A stretch of 64,000 bases of DNA from Morococcus cerebrosus (lineage in GTDB: Bacteria > Pseudomonadota > Gammaproteobacteria > Burkholderiales > Neisseriaceae). The translations under genes were made by a program, and so were the position numbers. Where the stretch lies: assembly GCF_022749515.1 (NCBI RefSeq), contig NZ_CP094242.1:2510277-2574276 (forward strand), in the 5' to 3' direction. Each line of letters opens with the position of its first letter. Position 1 is the first letter of the stretch. Below the pieces are notes generated by a model that did not search any database, was not told the origin of the DNA, and saw only the letters and a list, made by a program, of their open reading frames with translations. Shown here piece after piece: positions 8,308 to 16,149 of this stretch.

Positions 8308-9765
8308 TTAATCCGCGCCTTTGAGCATTTTATTCAAAACGGGAACAAGCAATAACAATACCACACCGGTTATCACGCCTATGCCGCAAAGCATCCAGTA
8401 GAAATCCAGCGGTGCTTTATCGTTGAATCCTTCTTTAAACAGCACGCCGCCCAAAGTGAAGCCCAATGAGAGCCCTAAGAAATTGAGCGCGACCATTTGG
8501 GTTTTGAACATGGGTGGGGCGATTTTGGTGGAAACGGAAAGCGAAATCGGAGAGATCATGAGTTCGCCTATGGTGATGGCAAGCAGGATCAGCGCGAAAA
8601 CGATGATCGGCATGGGCGTGCCGGATGAGATATACGGTACAAACCCAAGATAGGATACGCCGACGACAATCATCGCCAATGTAAATTTCAATGGGGTTTT
8701 CGGCTGGTGTTTGCCCATTTTCGTCCAAATCGCCGCCATCACGCCGGAAAAGAGAACGACCCACATGCTTTGGATGGAATCTTTCCAGGCAACGGGGACA
8801 GTCCAGCCGCCTATGGTTCGGTCAACCGTTTCGTCAAAGTACACCGTTGCCACAGTATAAACTTGGAACCAGACAGCCCAAAACAGGCAGATGGTCAGAA
8901 ACAGCGGAATATAGGCGGTGATGTAGCGTTTGTTTTCAGACGACACATGGCTGCTGCCGAGCAGTCGCGCGAAATAGGCGATGACGGTGAGGATGACCGT
9001 GCCGAGCAGGAATTTGGAGAAGTTGTCCAAATTGAGCGTGTCTGACGCAATCAGGCTGCCGACAATTAAGACAATCAACACACCTATTGCCGCAGCGGTT
9101 TTCACTTTTTCAGGACGCAAAGGATTGGGCGCAGGCGTGTGCGGCAGCAGTTTGCGCCCGACGGAGTAACGCCACAGCCCCAAAGCCATACCGACTGCCG
9201 CCGCGCCGAAACCATAGTGGAAACCCATCTCGGTTTGCAGCAAGCCGGTCAGGAGCGGGCCTAAGAAGCCGCCGATGTTGATGGAGATATAGAAAATCGA
9301 AAAACCCGCATCGCGCAGGGGCTTCATATCGTCCGCCTCATAAAGCGAGCCGACCATCGAGCTTGCCGACGATTTCACGCCGCCGCTGCCCAATGCGATA
9401 AGTACCAAGCCGCACAGCAGACCGTAGAGACCCGGTGCGATTGCCAAAACGATGTGTCCGAGCATGACCACGATGCCGGAAATAAACAGCGTTTTTTCCG
9501 CGCCCCAAATCCGGTCGGCAAGCCATGCGCCGAGTATGGTGGACAAATAAACACTGCCGCCGTACGCGCCGACGATGCCGCCGGCGAGCGACTTGTCTAT
9601 GCCCAAACCACCTTTGTCGGCAGTGTAATACAGATAAATCAATAAGATACCCTGCATACCGTAAAACGAGAAACGTTCCCACAATTCGATGTGGAACAGA
9701 GTAGAAAGCTGGATGGGATGCCCGAAGAAGGTTTTTCCCTTGCGGGCGGAGTAGTTGTCAGACAT
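8308..9765 (-). CDS. Proton-coupled oligopeptide transporter (POT/PTR family, MFS)
   Basis: This gives 485 residues from ATG 9765 (MSDNYSARKGK), preceded by GGAGAACTTTT; a longer frame from 9831 lacks support. The signature ELWERFSFYGMQGILLIYL near residue 30 is the ExxERF[S/Y]YG motif of POT proton/peptide symporters, and GGVKSSASSMVGSLY and SINIGGFLGPLLTG match the second signature region. Hydrophobicity suggests 12-14 membrane segments. It imports di- and tripeptides using the proton gradient. It is monocistronic between DUS terminators. Confidence 0.92.
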   Translation of the reverse strand: MSDNYSARKGKTFFGHPIQLSTLFHIELWERFSFYGMQGILLIYLYYTADKGGLGIDKSLAGGIVGAYGGSVYLSTILGAWLADRIWGAEKTLFISGIVVMLGHIVLAIAPGLYGLLCGLVLIALGSGGVKSSASSMVGSLYEADDMKPLRDAGFSIFYISINIGGFLGPLLTGLLQTEMGFHYGFGAAAVGMALGLWRYSVGRKLLPHTPAPNPLRPEKVKTAAAIGVLIVLIVGSLIASDTLNLDNFSKFLLGTVILTVIAYFARLLGSSHVSSENKRYITAYIPLFLTICLFWAVWFQVYTVATVYFDETVDRTIGGWTVPVAWKDSIQSMWVVLFSGVMAAIWTKMGKHQPKTPLKFTLAMIVVGVSYLGFVPYISSGTPMPIIVFALILLAITIGELMISPISLSVSTKIAPPMFKTQMVALNFLGLSLGFTLGGVLFKEGFNDKAPLDFYWMLCGIGVITGVVLLLLVPVLNKMLKGAD

Positions 9766-9910
9766 AAAAGTTCTCCAAAGGCGTTGAAACCGCCTTTTAT
9801 TTTCAGTTGCGGCACATTTTGCACCGTCCATTTTTCAGCCATATATGGCATAACCTTTTTTAACGTAATATTAAAAAACTGTCAAACTGATAGATTGCCC
9901 GGATAAAGCA

Positions 9911-9954
9911 AAAGGTCGTCTGAAAAACAGATTTCTATTTTTCAGACGACCTTT
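9911..9954. terminator. DUS inverted-pair terminator
   Basis: AAAGGTCGTCTGAAAAA and its complement are separated by about 10 bases, with a T-run. It lies just downstream of the 3' end of the RNase P RNA (minus strand) and upstream of the transporter gene. Confidence 0.85.
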
Positions 9955-9967
9955 TTCAATAATCGGG

Positions 9968-10337
9968 ACATACAGGCCGGACGGTAAGCCGGGTTCTGTC
10001 TCGGACAGTCATTCCTCTAGGCACACCATTACTGATGCACTCCAGCAACCTACCCGAACGCTCGGCGAGCAGCGTCAATGCGTTCTGTTTGGTCTTGCTC
10101 CGGATGGGGTTTAGCCTGCTGCGCCTTGTTACCAAGTGCACGGTGCGCTCTTACCGCACCTTTTCACCCTTACCCGTGCCGCCCGAAGGTGGCCGTCGGC
10201 GGTATTGCTTTCTGTTCCACTTTCCGTCGCGTTTCCGCGCCCGGCCGTTAGCCGGCATCCTGCTCTGCGGAGCCCGGACTTTCCTCCCCGTATGCCTTAC
10301 GCGATACGCGGCGACTGTCTGTCCGACCTGTATGAAG
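9968..10337 (-). ncRNA. rnpB: RNase P RNA (type A)
   Basis: On the minus strand the universal 3' segment GACAGAACCCGGCTTA occurs near 9980-9996. The P1 stem pairs 5' ATACAGG...GGAC with 3' GTCC...CCTGTAT at the two ends. Conserved internal pieces are present on the same strand (for example GGAAAGTCCGGGCTCC near 10270, and CACAGAAA/AGAGCGCACCGTGC regions). The length of about 370 nt fits bacterial type A. A -10 box TATAAT (plus-strand 10343-10348) stands about 6 nt upstream of the predicted 5' end. It is the catalytic RNA for tRNA 5' processing. Confidence 0.96.
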
Positions 10338-10342
10338 TGCGG

Positions 10343-10348
10343 ATTATA
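10343..10348 (-). promoter_or_regulatory. -10 box of rnpB
   Basis: Minus-strand TATAAT about 6 nt before the P1 5' strand of the RNase P RNA. No clean -35 is visible (CTCAAA at the right distance). The 10349-10545 stretch is AT-rich and otherwise holds only the leader of the lipoprotein gene. Confidence 0.6.
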
Positions 10349-10545
10349 ACACAATAAAAACATACCGTTTGAGTATAAAAAACGACCATTTATCGCGCTT
10401 TTTGCATATTTTACACTAAAAAAATGCAAATAAAATAAACCGTTTAACTAAAAATGATACCTTTCGTCGCAAAAATCAGATGACATAAAAATGAAAAACG
10501 CATAGAATGATTTTCACATAACTACTTTAAATTGAGAACATTACG

Positions 10546-12828
10546 ATGAAAACGCCTTACCCTCATATCTTATCTTGTATTGCCGTTTCAATATTAACAG
10601 CCTGTGGAGGAGGTGGCGGAGGCGGTACACCGTCTGTCGCTCCAACCCCGACTTACCCGATTGTCCAGCCGGGCAATATTCCGAATCCATCCGGACAAAC
10701 GGAAAGAACGGCAACCCCTCCTGCCGGTAATCAAGCTGATGCAAATAATGCTTTAGAAGCATCTGAAGAAAATATCCATAAAGAAGTCGAAGATTCCGTA
10801 AATTCAACACAAACGTCGTCTGAAAACCAGAATCAAGACGTAAAAGCGGATAGCAACGACAAAGCCGAAGCGGAACGAAAAGCTGCGGAAGAAGCCGCCA
10901 AAGCTAAAGCCGAAGCCGAACGTAAAGCTGCTGAGGAAGCTGCAAAAGTTAAAGCTGAAGAAGAACGCAAGGCCGCTGAAGAGGCTGCCAAAGCTAAAGC
11001 AGAAGCCGAGCGCAAAGCTGCGGAAGAAGCTGCTAAAGCCAAAGCTGAAGCCGAACGTAAAGCGGCAGAAGAGGCTGAAAAAGCTGCAAAAGCCAAAGCT
11101 GAAGCTGAACGCAAAGCGGCTGAGGAAGCTGCAAAAGCCAAAGCTGAAGCCGAGCGCAAAGCTGCCGAAGAAGCTGCCAAAGCTAAAGCTGAAGCTGAAC
11201 GTAAAGCTGCCGAAGAGGCTGCTAAAGCCAAGGCAGAGGCTGAACGTAAAGCCGCTGAAGAAGCTGCTAAAGCCAAAGCTGAAGCGGAACGTAAAGCTGC
11301 GGAAGAAGCTGCTAAAGCTAAAGCAGAAGCCGAGCGCAAAGCTGCAGAAGAAGCAGCCAAAGCTAAAGCAGAAGCCGAACGCAAGGCCGCTGAAGAGGCT
11401 GCCAAAGCTAAAGCAGAAGCCGAGCGCAAAGCTGCTGAAGAAGCTGCAAAAGTTAAAGCTGAAGAAGAACGCAAGGCCGCTGAAGAAGCCGCTAAAGCTA
11501 AAGCTGAAGAAGAACGCAAAGCTGCCGAAGAAGCTGCCAAAGCTAAAGCCAAGGCTGAAGCGGAACGAAAAGCTGCGGAAGAAGCTGCAAAAGCCAAAGC
11601 TGAAGCCGAGCGCAAAGCTGCCGAAGAAGCTGCCAAAGCTAAAGCAGAAGCCGAACGTAAAGCTGCTGAGGAAGCTGCAAAAGTTAAAGCTGAAGAAGAA
11701 CGCAAGGCCGCTGAAGAGGCTGCCAAAGCTAAAGCCGAAGCTGAACGTAAAGCTGCTGAAGAAGCTGCAAAAGTTAAAGCTGAAGAAGAACGCAAGGCCG
11801 CTGAAGAAGCCGCTAAAGCTAAAGCTGAAGAAGAACGCAAAGCTGCCGAAGAAGCTGCCAAAGCTAAAGCCAAGGCTGAAGCGGAACGAAAAGCTGCGGA
11901 AGAAGCTGCAAAAGCCAAAGCTGAAGCCGAGCGCAAAGCTGCCGAAGAAGCTGCCAAAGCTAAAGCAGAAGCCGAACGTAAAGCTGCTGAGGAAGCTGCA
12001 AAAGTTAAAGCTGAAGAAGAACGCAAGGCCGCTGAAGAGGCTGCCAAAGCTAAAGCTGAAGCTGAACGTAAAGCTACTGAAGAAGCTGCAAAAGTTAAAG
12101 CTGAAGAAGAACGCAAGGCCGCTGAAGAAGCCGCTAAAGCTAAAGCTGAAGAAGAACGCAAAGCCGCTGAAGAAGTTACCCCAAAAGCGGAGGTTGCTCC
12201 GGCTATGCAATCAATCGGCGGTTTTTACACCATGTTGTCGGTTGACGGTGCCGATAACAAAGTGATTAACAGAGTGGGTAATCCTGATGTCCTCGAAGTC
12301 AACGGACAAAAAATCAACCTGCTGCCACAAACATTTGACGCGGCAAACGGTATGCTGTCCTTATCGGATAACAAAATTATCCGCGCCATCGGTACGCATC
12401 TGCAATACGGCCATTACGGTTTTTACGGAAGCAAAAAGGACAACGGCGAGCTCAATTCATCCCTGGTGTTCTACCAAGGCCTGATGACGCCTGTCGAAGC
12501 CATGCCGCAAACCGGTTCGGCTATCTACCAAGGCAATGCGTTCTACAATGACGCATCCAACATCAACACTGTCGGCTCATCCTTGTTCAATGTTGATTTT
12601 GGTGAAAAATCGCTGACCGGCGGTGTTTATTCGGCAGAAGGACGTTTTAACCCCGTAATGCTCCAGGCCAATATCGCCGGTAACCGTTTTGTTTATGTGG
12701 ACGGGACAACTAAAAACAGTATGTCGGGCATTTTCCTGGGTCCGCAGGCGGAAGAAATGGCCGGCCGCTTCGACCATCCGAGCGAAGGCAAGAGCGGTAC
12801 GTTCGGCGCCGCCATGCTGAAAGACTGA
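10546..12828 (+). CDS. Surface lipoprotein with TolA-like (A/E/K/R) repeat stalk and TbpB/NHBA-type barrel head
   Basis: This gives 760 residues. Residues 1-19 form a lipoprotein signal with lipobox LTAC, followed by a G7 stretch as in several neisserial surface lipoproteins (TbpB, NHBA, fHbp). Residues about 105-545 are some 29 copies of a 15-residue unit (AERKAAEEAAKAKAE with V/E variants), predicted to be one long charged alpha-helix or coiled coil. Residues about 550-760 form a globular end with IYQGNAFYND, VDFGEKSLTGGVYS and SGTFGAAMLKD, the pattern of the C-terminal 8-stranded barrel in TbpB/HpuA/NHBA/Slam-substrate proteins. A surface-exposed, antigenic role is inferred; the ligand is unknown. 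The repeat array should change length by recombination or slippage. Confidence 0.85.
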   Translation: MKTPYPHILSCIAVSILTACGGGGGGGTPSVAPTPTYPIVQPGNIPNPSGQTERTATPPAGNQADANNALEASEENIHKEVEDSVNSTQTSSENQNQDVKADSNDKAEAERKAAEEAAKAKAEAERKAAEEAAKVKAEEERKAAEEAAKAKAEAERKAAEEAAKAKAEAERKAAEEAEKAAKAKAEAERKAAEEAAKAKAEAERKAAEEAAKAKAEAERKAAEEAAKAKAEAERKAAEEAAKAKAEAERKAAEEAAKAKAEAERKAAEEAAKAKAEAERKAAEEAAKAKAEAERKAAEEAAKVKAEEERKAAEEAAKAKAEEERKAAEEAAKAKAKAEAERKAAEEAAKAKAEAERKAAEEAAKAKAEAERKAAEEAAKVKAEEERKAAEEAAKAKAEAERKAAEEAAKVKAEEERKAAEEAAKAKAEEERKAAEEAAKAKAKAEAERKAAEEAAKAKAEAERKAAEEAAKAKAEAERKAAEEAAKVKAEEERKAAEEAAKAKAEAERKATEEAAKVKAEEERKAAEEAAKAKAEEERKAAEEVTPKAEVAPAMQSIGGFYTMLSVDGADNKVINRVGNPDVLEVNGQKINLLPQTFDAANGMLSLSDNKIIRAIGTHLQYGHYGFYGSKKDNGELNSSLVFYQGLMTPVEAMPQTGSAIYQGNAFYNDASNINTVGSSLFNVDFGEKSLTGGVYSAEGRFNPVMLQANIAGNRFVYVDGTTKNSMSGIFLGPQAEEMAGRFDHPSEGKSGTFGAAMLKD
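10862..12175 (+). repeat. Coding 45-bp tandem repeat array in the lipoprotein gene
   Basis: About 29 imperfect 45-bp units. A larger duplication is superimposed: AAGGCTGAAGCGGAACGAAA occurs at 11551 and again at 11872, a 321-bp (107-codon) offset with near-identical flanks. Units are whole codons, so gain or loss keeps frame. The repeats also keep two reverse-strand frames open for over 1.3 kb; those are not genes. Confidence 0.95.
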
Positions 12829-12849
12829 TTTTTACCGTATCATCAGCTC

Positions 12850-12896
12850 AAAAGGTCGTCTGAAAACTTGGAAATCAGGTTTTCAGACGACCTTTT
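12850..12896. terminator. DUS inverted-pair terminator
   Basis: AAAAGGTCGTCTGAAAAC and its complement with a 10-base loop, after the lipoprotein stop at 12828. Confidence 0.85.
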
Positions 12897-12964
12897 TCCG
12901 TTCCTGACCAAGAAGCAGCCCATAAAATGCTACAATACCGCTTTGATTTTTTGCCCGCATCATC

Positions 12965-13189
12965 ATGAAAAAAGCCCCCAAATCCTTTGAAGAAGCCCTC
13001 GCCCGCCTCGAAACCCTGACCCAGTCCATGCAAAGCAGCGAAATGCCGCTGGAAGATGCTCTGGCAGCCTATCAGGAAGGCAACGAGCTGGTCAGATACT
13101 GCCAAACCAAGCTGGCGGAAGTCGAACAAAAACTGCAAGTATTGGACGCGGGCGAACTGAAGGAGCTGAACCTTGAACCCGGCGAATGA
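12965..13189 (+). CDS. xseB: Exodeoxyribonuclease VII small subunit
   Basis: This gives 74 residues, the usual length. [20 protein letters not shown] and [20 protein letters not shown] are the conserved helices of the XseB family. With XseA it forms the ExoVII complex that degrades single-stranded DNA. It overlaps the start of ispA by 17 bases, a common bacterial gene pair. Confidence 0.95.
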   Translation: MKKAPKSFEEALARLETLTQSMQSSEMPLEDALAAYQEGNELVRYCQTKLAEVEQKLQVLDAGELKELNLEPGE

Positions 13190-14069
13190 ATTGAAAGCAT
13201 GGCAGCAAAAAGCCCAAGCGCAGACAGAATTGCTGCTGGAGCGTTTCCTGCCGTCTGAAAACCAAGTGCCGCACACGCTGCACGAAGCCATGCGTTACGT
13301 TACCCTCGGCGGCGGCAAACGGCTGCGCCCGCTCTTGGTGCTCGCCGCGTCCGAATTGGACGATGCCGACCAAAACGCCGTCGAACAAGCCATGGCGGCG
13401 ATTGAAATGGTGCACGTCTATTCCTTGGTTCATGACGATATGCCCGCAATGGACAACGACAGCCTGCGGCGCGGCAAACCGACCTGCCATGTGAAATACG
13501 ACGAAGCCACCGCCCTCTTGGTCGGCGACGCGCTGCAAACCCAAGCCTTCGACGTATTGAGCCGTCCGACCGGACTGCCCGCCGAACGCCAAATCGCCAT
13601 GTTGTCCACGCTCGCCAAAGCATCCGGCAGCCTCGGCATGGCGGGCGGACAAGCCATCGACTTTGCCAACGTAGGCAAAGCCATGAATCAGGCGCAGTTG
13701 GAGCAGATGCACAGCCTCAAAACCGGTGCCCTTATCCGCGCCGCTGTTGTACTGGGCGCGCTTGCCTGCCCCGTTTTGGATTCAGACGACGTCCGCACCT
13801 TAGACAACTACGCTGCCAAACTTGGCTTGGCGTTCCAAGTCATCGACGACGTGTTGGACTGCGAAGCCGACACCGCCACCCTGGGCAAAACCGCCGGCAA
13901 AGACAGCGACAACGACAAACCGACCTACGTCAAACTGATGGGCCTGCAAGCCGCCCGCGCCTACGCCGAAACCCTGACTGCCGAAGCCGCCGCCCTGCTC
14001 GAACCCTTCGGCGCAAAAGCACTGTATTTGCGGCTGCTGGCAGAATTTGTTACTGCGCGGAAAAATTAG
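13173..14069 (+). CDS. ispA: Farnesyl/geranyl diphosphate synthase (short-chain polyprenyl synthase)
   Basis: This gives 298 residues; the start appears to be TTG 13173 inside the xseB end, since no ATG lies before the conserved region. The first aspartate-rich motif is [11 protein letters not shown] (residues about 88-98), [10 protein letters not shown] precedes it, and the second DDxxD region is FQVIDDVLD (about 224-232). It condenses IPP with DMAPP/GPP for isoprenoid, undecaprenyl and quinone synthesis in the cytosol. It is translationally coupled to xseB. Confidence 0.95.
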   Translation: MNPANELKAWQQKAQAQTELLLERFLPSENQVPHTLHEAMRYVTLGGGKRLRPLLVLAASELDDADQNAVEQAMAAIEMVHVYSLVHDDMPAMDNDSLRRGKPTCHVKYDEATALLVGDALQTQAFDVLSRPTGLPAERQIAMLSTLAKASGSLGMAGGQAIDFANVGKAMNQAQLEQMHSLKTGALIRAAVVLGALACPVLDSDDVRTLDNYAAKLGLAFQVIDDVLDCEADTATLGKTAGKDSDNDKPTYVKLMGLQAARAYAETLTAEAAALLEPFGAKALYLRLLAEFVTARKN

Positions 14070-14096
14070 AGTCAGGCAGACCGAAAAACGGCCTTT

Positions 14097-14513
14097 ATGA
14101 ACGATTTCGAACGCATTTACAACGACTGGCACGAGTTTGCCAAAAACCGCGACACCGCCCGACTGATCAGCCTGTATGACGACAACGCCGTTTTCGAAAG
14201 CCCGCTCGTTCCCCTTATCATGCAGCGGCAAAGCGGCATTTTGCGCGGCAAAGCCGACATCCTGGCTTTTTTAGAAGAAGGAACGCGCCGCCGACCGAAT
14301 GAATTGGTACGCTGGTATCGCAACGGCACGCATTTCACGACGGGGGACACGCTGGTTTGGGAATACCCGCGCGAAACGCCCGACGGCGATCAAGTAGATA
14401 TTTTGGAACTCATGCAGATTGCCGGTGGAAAAATTGTCCATCACCGCATTTACTGGGGCTGGTTCGGCACGCAGATGCTGATTCGTTCGGCACTGAACCG
14501 TGTGGCGGAATAA
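14097..14513 (+). CDS. NTF2/SnoaL-like fold protein
   Basis: This gives 138 residues. WHEFAKNRDTARLISLYDDNAVFESP and the later GGKIVHHRIYWGWFG are typical of SnoaL-like/NTF2-fold proteins of unknown substrate. It follows ispA by 27 bases on the same strand and may be cotranscribed. No signal peptide. The gene is followed by a DUS (14532) that forms half of a terminator now split by the IS3/prophage insertion. Confidence 0.8.
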   Translation: MNDFERIYNDWHEFAKNRDTARLISLYDDNAVFESPLVPLIMQRQSGILRGKADILAFLEEGTRRRPNELVRWYRNGTHFTTGDTLVWEYPRETPDGDQVDILELMQIAGGKIVHHRIYWGWFGTQMLIRSALNRVAE

Positions 14514-14585
14514 CCCGCGAAAAGAAGAAGAGGTCGTCTGAAAGCTGAACTGGCCCCCAAATCTTGGACACTCATAAAAGCCTTT

Positions 14586-14865
14586 TCAGGCGCTCTGTGT
14601 AAGCTGGGTTCTGTATGCGACAGGACTCAGCTTTTTCAATTTCAAACTGCAACGCTCCCGGTTGTAGTAATCCATATAGTCATCTATCTGCTTCATCAAT
14701 TCGTCCACCGTCAATTCACCTGCGTTATAGAAACACTCCGTCTTCAACACCGCAAAGAAGCTTTCCATCGGCGCATTGTCCCAGCAGTTCGCCTTTCGCG
14801 ACATGCTTTGAACCATGGAATGCTCCGCAAGCAATTCCCTATACCCCGCCGTACGGTACAGCACG
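14586..14865 (-). pseudogene. IS3 transposase orfB, C-terminal fragment
   Basis: It begins at LYRTAGYRELLAEHSM, directly at the prophage boundary, and continues with SRKANCWDNAPMESFF (the catalytic E region of the rve domain). It joins in frame to the N-terminal part ending HSDQGV at 57694 if the prophage is removed. Confidence 0.92.
14860..14865. other. Prophage target-site duplication, left copy (AGCACG)
   Basis: AGCACG is repeated at 57688-57693. Together with the continuous IS3 orfB on both sides this fixes the prophage ends to the base. Duplication length is 6 bp if the phage ends are TGAA...TTCA. Confidence 0.88.
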
Positions 14866-14897
14866 TGAAGCCGCTCGCGAAAAACCGACGCAATTTT

Positions 14898-14907
14898 TGA
14901 GATAATC
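14898..14907. promoter_or_regulatory. Candidate transposase-binding site, left end
   Basis: TGAGATAATC occupies bases 33-42 counted from the left end. The right end has TGAGATAAAT at the same 33-42 offset and again at 11-20 (inferred site, not a known consensus). Confidence 0.5.
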
Positions 14908-14921
14908 TGCTCGGTTTTTTA

Positions 14922-14951
14922 TTGCAATATTTGCAACTAATTTTCACTTTT
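14922..14951. repeat. Subterminal 30-bp repeat, left copy
   Basis: TTGCAATATTTGCAACT followed by AATTTTCACTTTT. The right copy at 57578-57607 matches 27 of 30 bases and is in direct orientation. It could be a transposase accessory site or part of divergent terminators. Confidence 0.6.
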
Positions 14952-14982
14952 TAAAAAAGCGACGTCACCGTCGCTTTTTATT

Positions 14983-15762
14983 TTACCAATTACATATGGC
15001 CAGCTCGCCGCTGGTTTTACCGGTTTTGTCTCTGCCGACCGTATAGGCAAGCTCAAGCGGGGTGATGCGGAAGTCTTTGAACAACTCCCTTATATCAGAA
15101 TGGTCATTGATGGACAGCATGAATTTGCCCTTGCTCTCCGCCATTGCTTTGGCCAGCAGCTCATACTGCGTCCAATCGAATGCGTGGGCGTAACCTGCGG
15201 TTTGCCAGTACGGCGGGTCTGCGTAGAAGAAGGTATGCTCTCGGTCATACCGTTTGAAGCATCGATCCCACGTCTCGTTTTCGACGAACACACCTCTCAG
15301 CCGGACTTGGGCTGCTGTCAGTTTTGCTCTAATTTGCGACGCATCCCACGCTTTTGACGTGGTAGCCGTGCCAAAATGTTGATGGACGGTCTTGCCACCG
15401 AAGGCATTGTGCTGCAAATAAAAGAACCGGGCAGCTCGTTGAATATCGGTCATGCAATCAGGCGGGGTGCTTTGCAGACGGGCAAAGACCTCTCGACTTG
15501 TCAGTGACCACTCAAACTGGCGGACGAACTCGTCAAAGTGGTGTTGTACCACGCGGTACAGGTTGATGAGCTGTCCGTTGATGTCGTTGAGTACCTCCAC
15601 TTTAGCAGGCGTTGGGCGCATGAAGAACAACGCCGCGCCACCTGAAAACAGCTCAACATAACAAGAATGCTCGGGGAACATGGGCAACAGGTGTTTTGCC
15701 AATCGGCGTTTACCACCCATCCAAGGGATAATCGGTAGAGTCTGTTGTGTTTTTTGCATCAT
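14983..15762 (-). CDS. DNA adenine-N6 methyltransferase (Dam/D12 class), replaces Mom
   Basis: This gives 259 residues from ATG 15762, placed behind AGGAGTATATAT; an upstream in-frame start at 15786 lacks an RBS. Motif I is IPWMGGKRRLAKHLLP (SAM binding), the catalytic motif is FFYADPPYW (DPPY), and SINDHSDIRELF lies near the end. This is the D12 family that methylates adenine, often in GATC. It is the last gene before the phage left end, the position of mom in Mu, directly after a com-like gene, so it likely protects phage DNA from host restriction. Closely related methylases occur in other Mu-like prophages. Confidence 0.93.
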   Translation of the reverse strand: MMQKTQQTLPIIPWMGGKRRLAKHLLPMFPEHSCYVELFSGGAALFFMRPTPAKVEVLNDINGQLINLYRVVQHHFDEFVRQFEWSLTSREVFARLQSTPPDCMTDIQRAARFFYLQHNAFGGKTVHQHFGTATTSKAWDASQIRAKLTAAQVRLRGVFVENETWDRCFKRYDREHTFFYADPPYWQTAGYAHAFDWTQYELLAKAMAESKGKFMLSINDHSDIRELFKDFRITPLELAYTVGRDKTGKTSGELAICNW

Positions 15763-15841
15763 ATATATACTCCTAATTTGCGGCATTCGGGACGCTCGGA
15801 GTCAGATAAAATGAGATGCTCAACGGCACTCTGCTGATTTT

Positions 15842-15958
15842 TTAGTTACTGAATGAATTGATGTTTTTACAGCGTGCACATTTGATTTGCACGTATCCGC
15901 TGCCTTTGGCAAGCAGTTTGCCGCAGTATTTGCAGCGCATTTCGCGGAAAATTTGCAT
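15842..15958 (-). CDS. com: Com-like zinc-finger translational regulator
   Basis: This gives 38 residues. The sequence RCKYCGKLLAKGS ... IKCARCKNIN has two CxxC pairs spaced as in Mu Com (RCKNCNKLL ... RCPRCK), a zinc-binding protein that binds the mom mRNA leader and exposes its start. It is too short for most gene callers. It precedes the methylase by about 80 bases, the same order as com-mom. By analogy it may control translation of the methylase; that is inferred. Confidence 0.85.
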   Translation of the reverse strand: MQIFREMRCKYCGKLLAKGSGYVQIKCARCKNINSFSN

Positions 15959-15994
15959 TTGCACTCACTCCCATATCACGGATAGAATGCCTCC

Positions 15995-16006
15995 GTCTCT
16001 AGAGAC
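15995..16006. promoter_or_regulatory. Palindrome upstream of com
   Basis: GTCTCTAGAGAC is a perfect 12-bp dyad, extended by GCC...GGC on both sides (about 15990-16013). It lies 37 bp upstream of com and may be an operator for the com-methylase unit (inference). Confidence 0.4.
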
Positions 16007-16050
16007 TAAGGCGGCCTAGAAGTCAATGCAGGGTTGCTCTGCTTGGCTGG

Positions 16051-16076
16051 CGTAGCGGTGTTCCCGCACCGCTACG
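16051..16076. promoter_or_regulatory. Strong hairpin in the com leader region
   Basis: CGTAGCGGTG ttcccg CACCGCTACG forms a 10-bp perfect stem. It lacks a T-run, so it is more likely structural or regulatory than a terminator. Confidence 0.55.
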
Positions 16077-16110
16077 TCGCCGTCCCACTTTATTTTTCAA
16101 TCTCCTTTCT

Positions 16111-16136
16111 AAGGTCGCCTGTTTTCAGACGACCTT
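16111..16136. terminator. DUS-type terminator after the tailspike gene
   Basis: AAGGTCGCCTG and TTCAGACGACCTT form an imperfect stem just past the tailspike stop (16150) on the minus strand, separating it from com. Confidence 0.65.
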
Positions 16137-16149
16137 TTATTTTTAACCA

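Noticed and set aside
10862..12175. CRISPR-like tandem array
   Set aside because: Units are contiguous, imperfect and in frame with a lipoprotein; there are no unique spacers and no cas genes.
10804..12210. Two long reverse-strand frames (468 and 442 codons) over the lipoprotein repeats
   Set aside because: They are low-complexity shadows (Phe/Ser- or Ala/Ser-rich) of the 45-bp coding repeats with no start signals.
14881..14965. Possible tRNA or small RNA at the prophage left end
   Set aside because: No cloverleaf; the GCGACG/CGTCGC stem near 14958-14975 followed by a T-run is better read as a terminator for the methylase gene.
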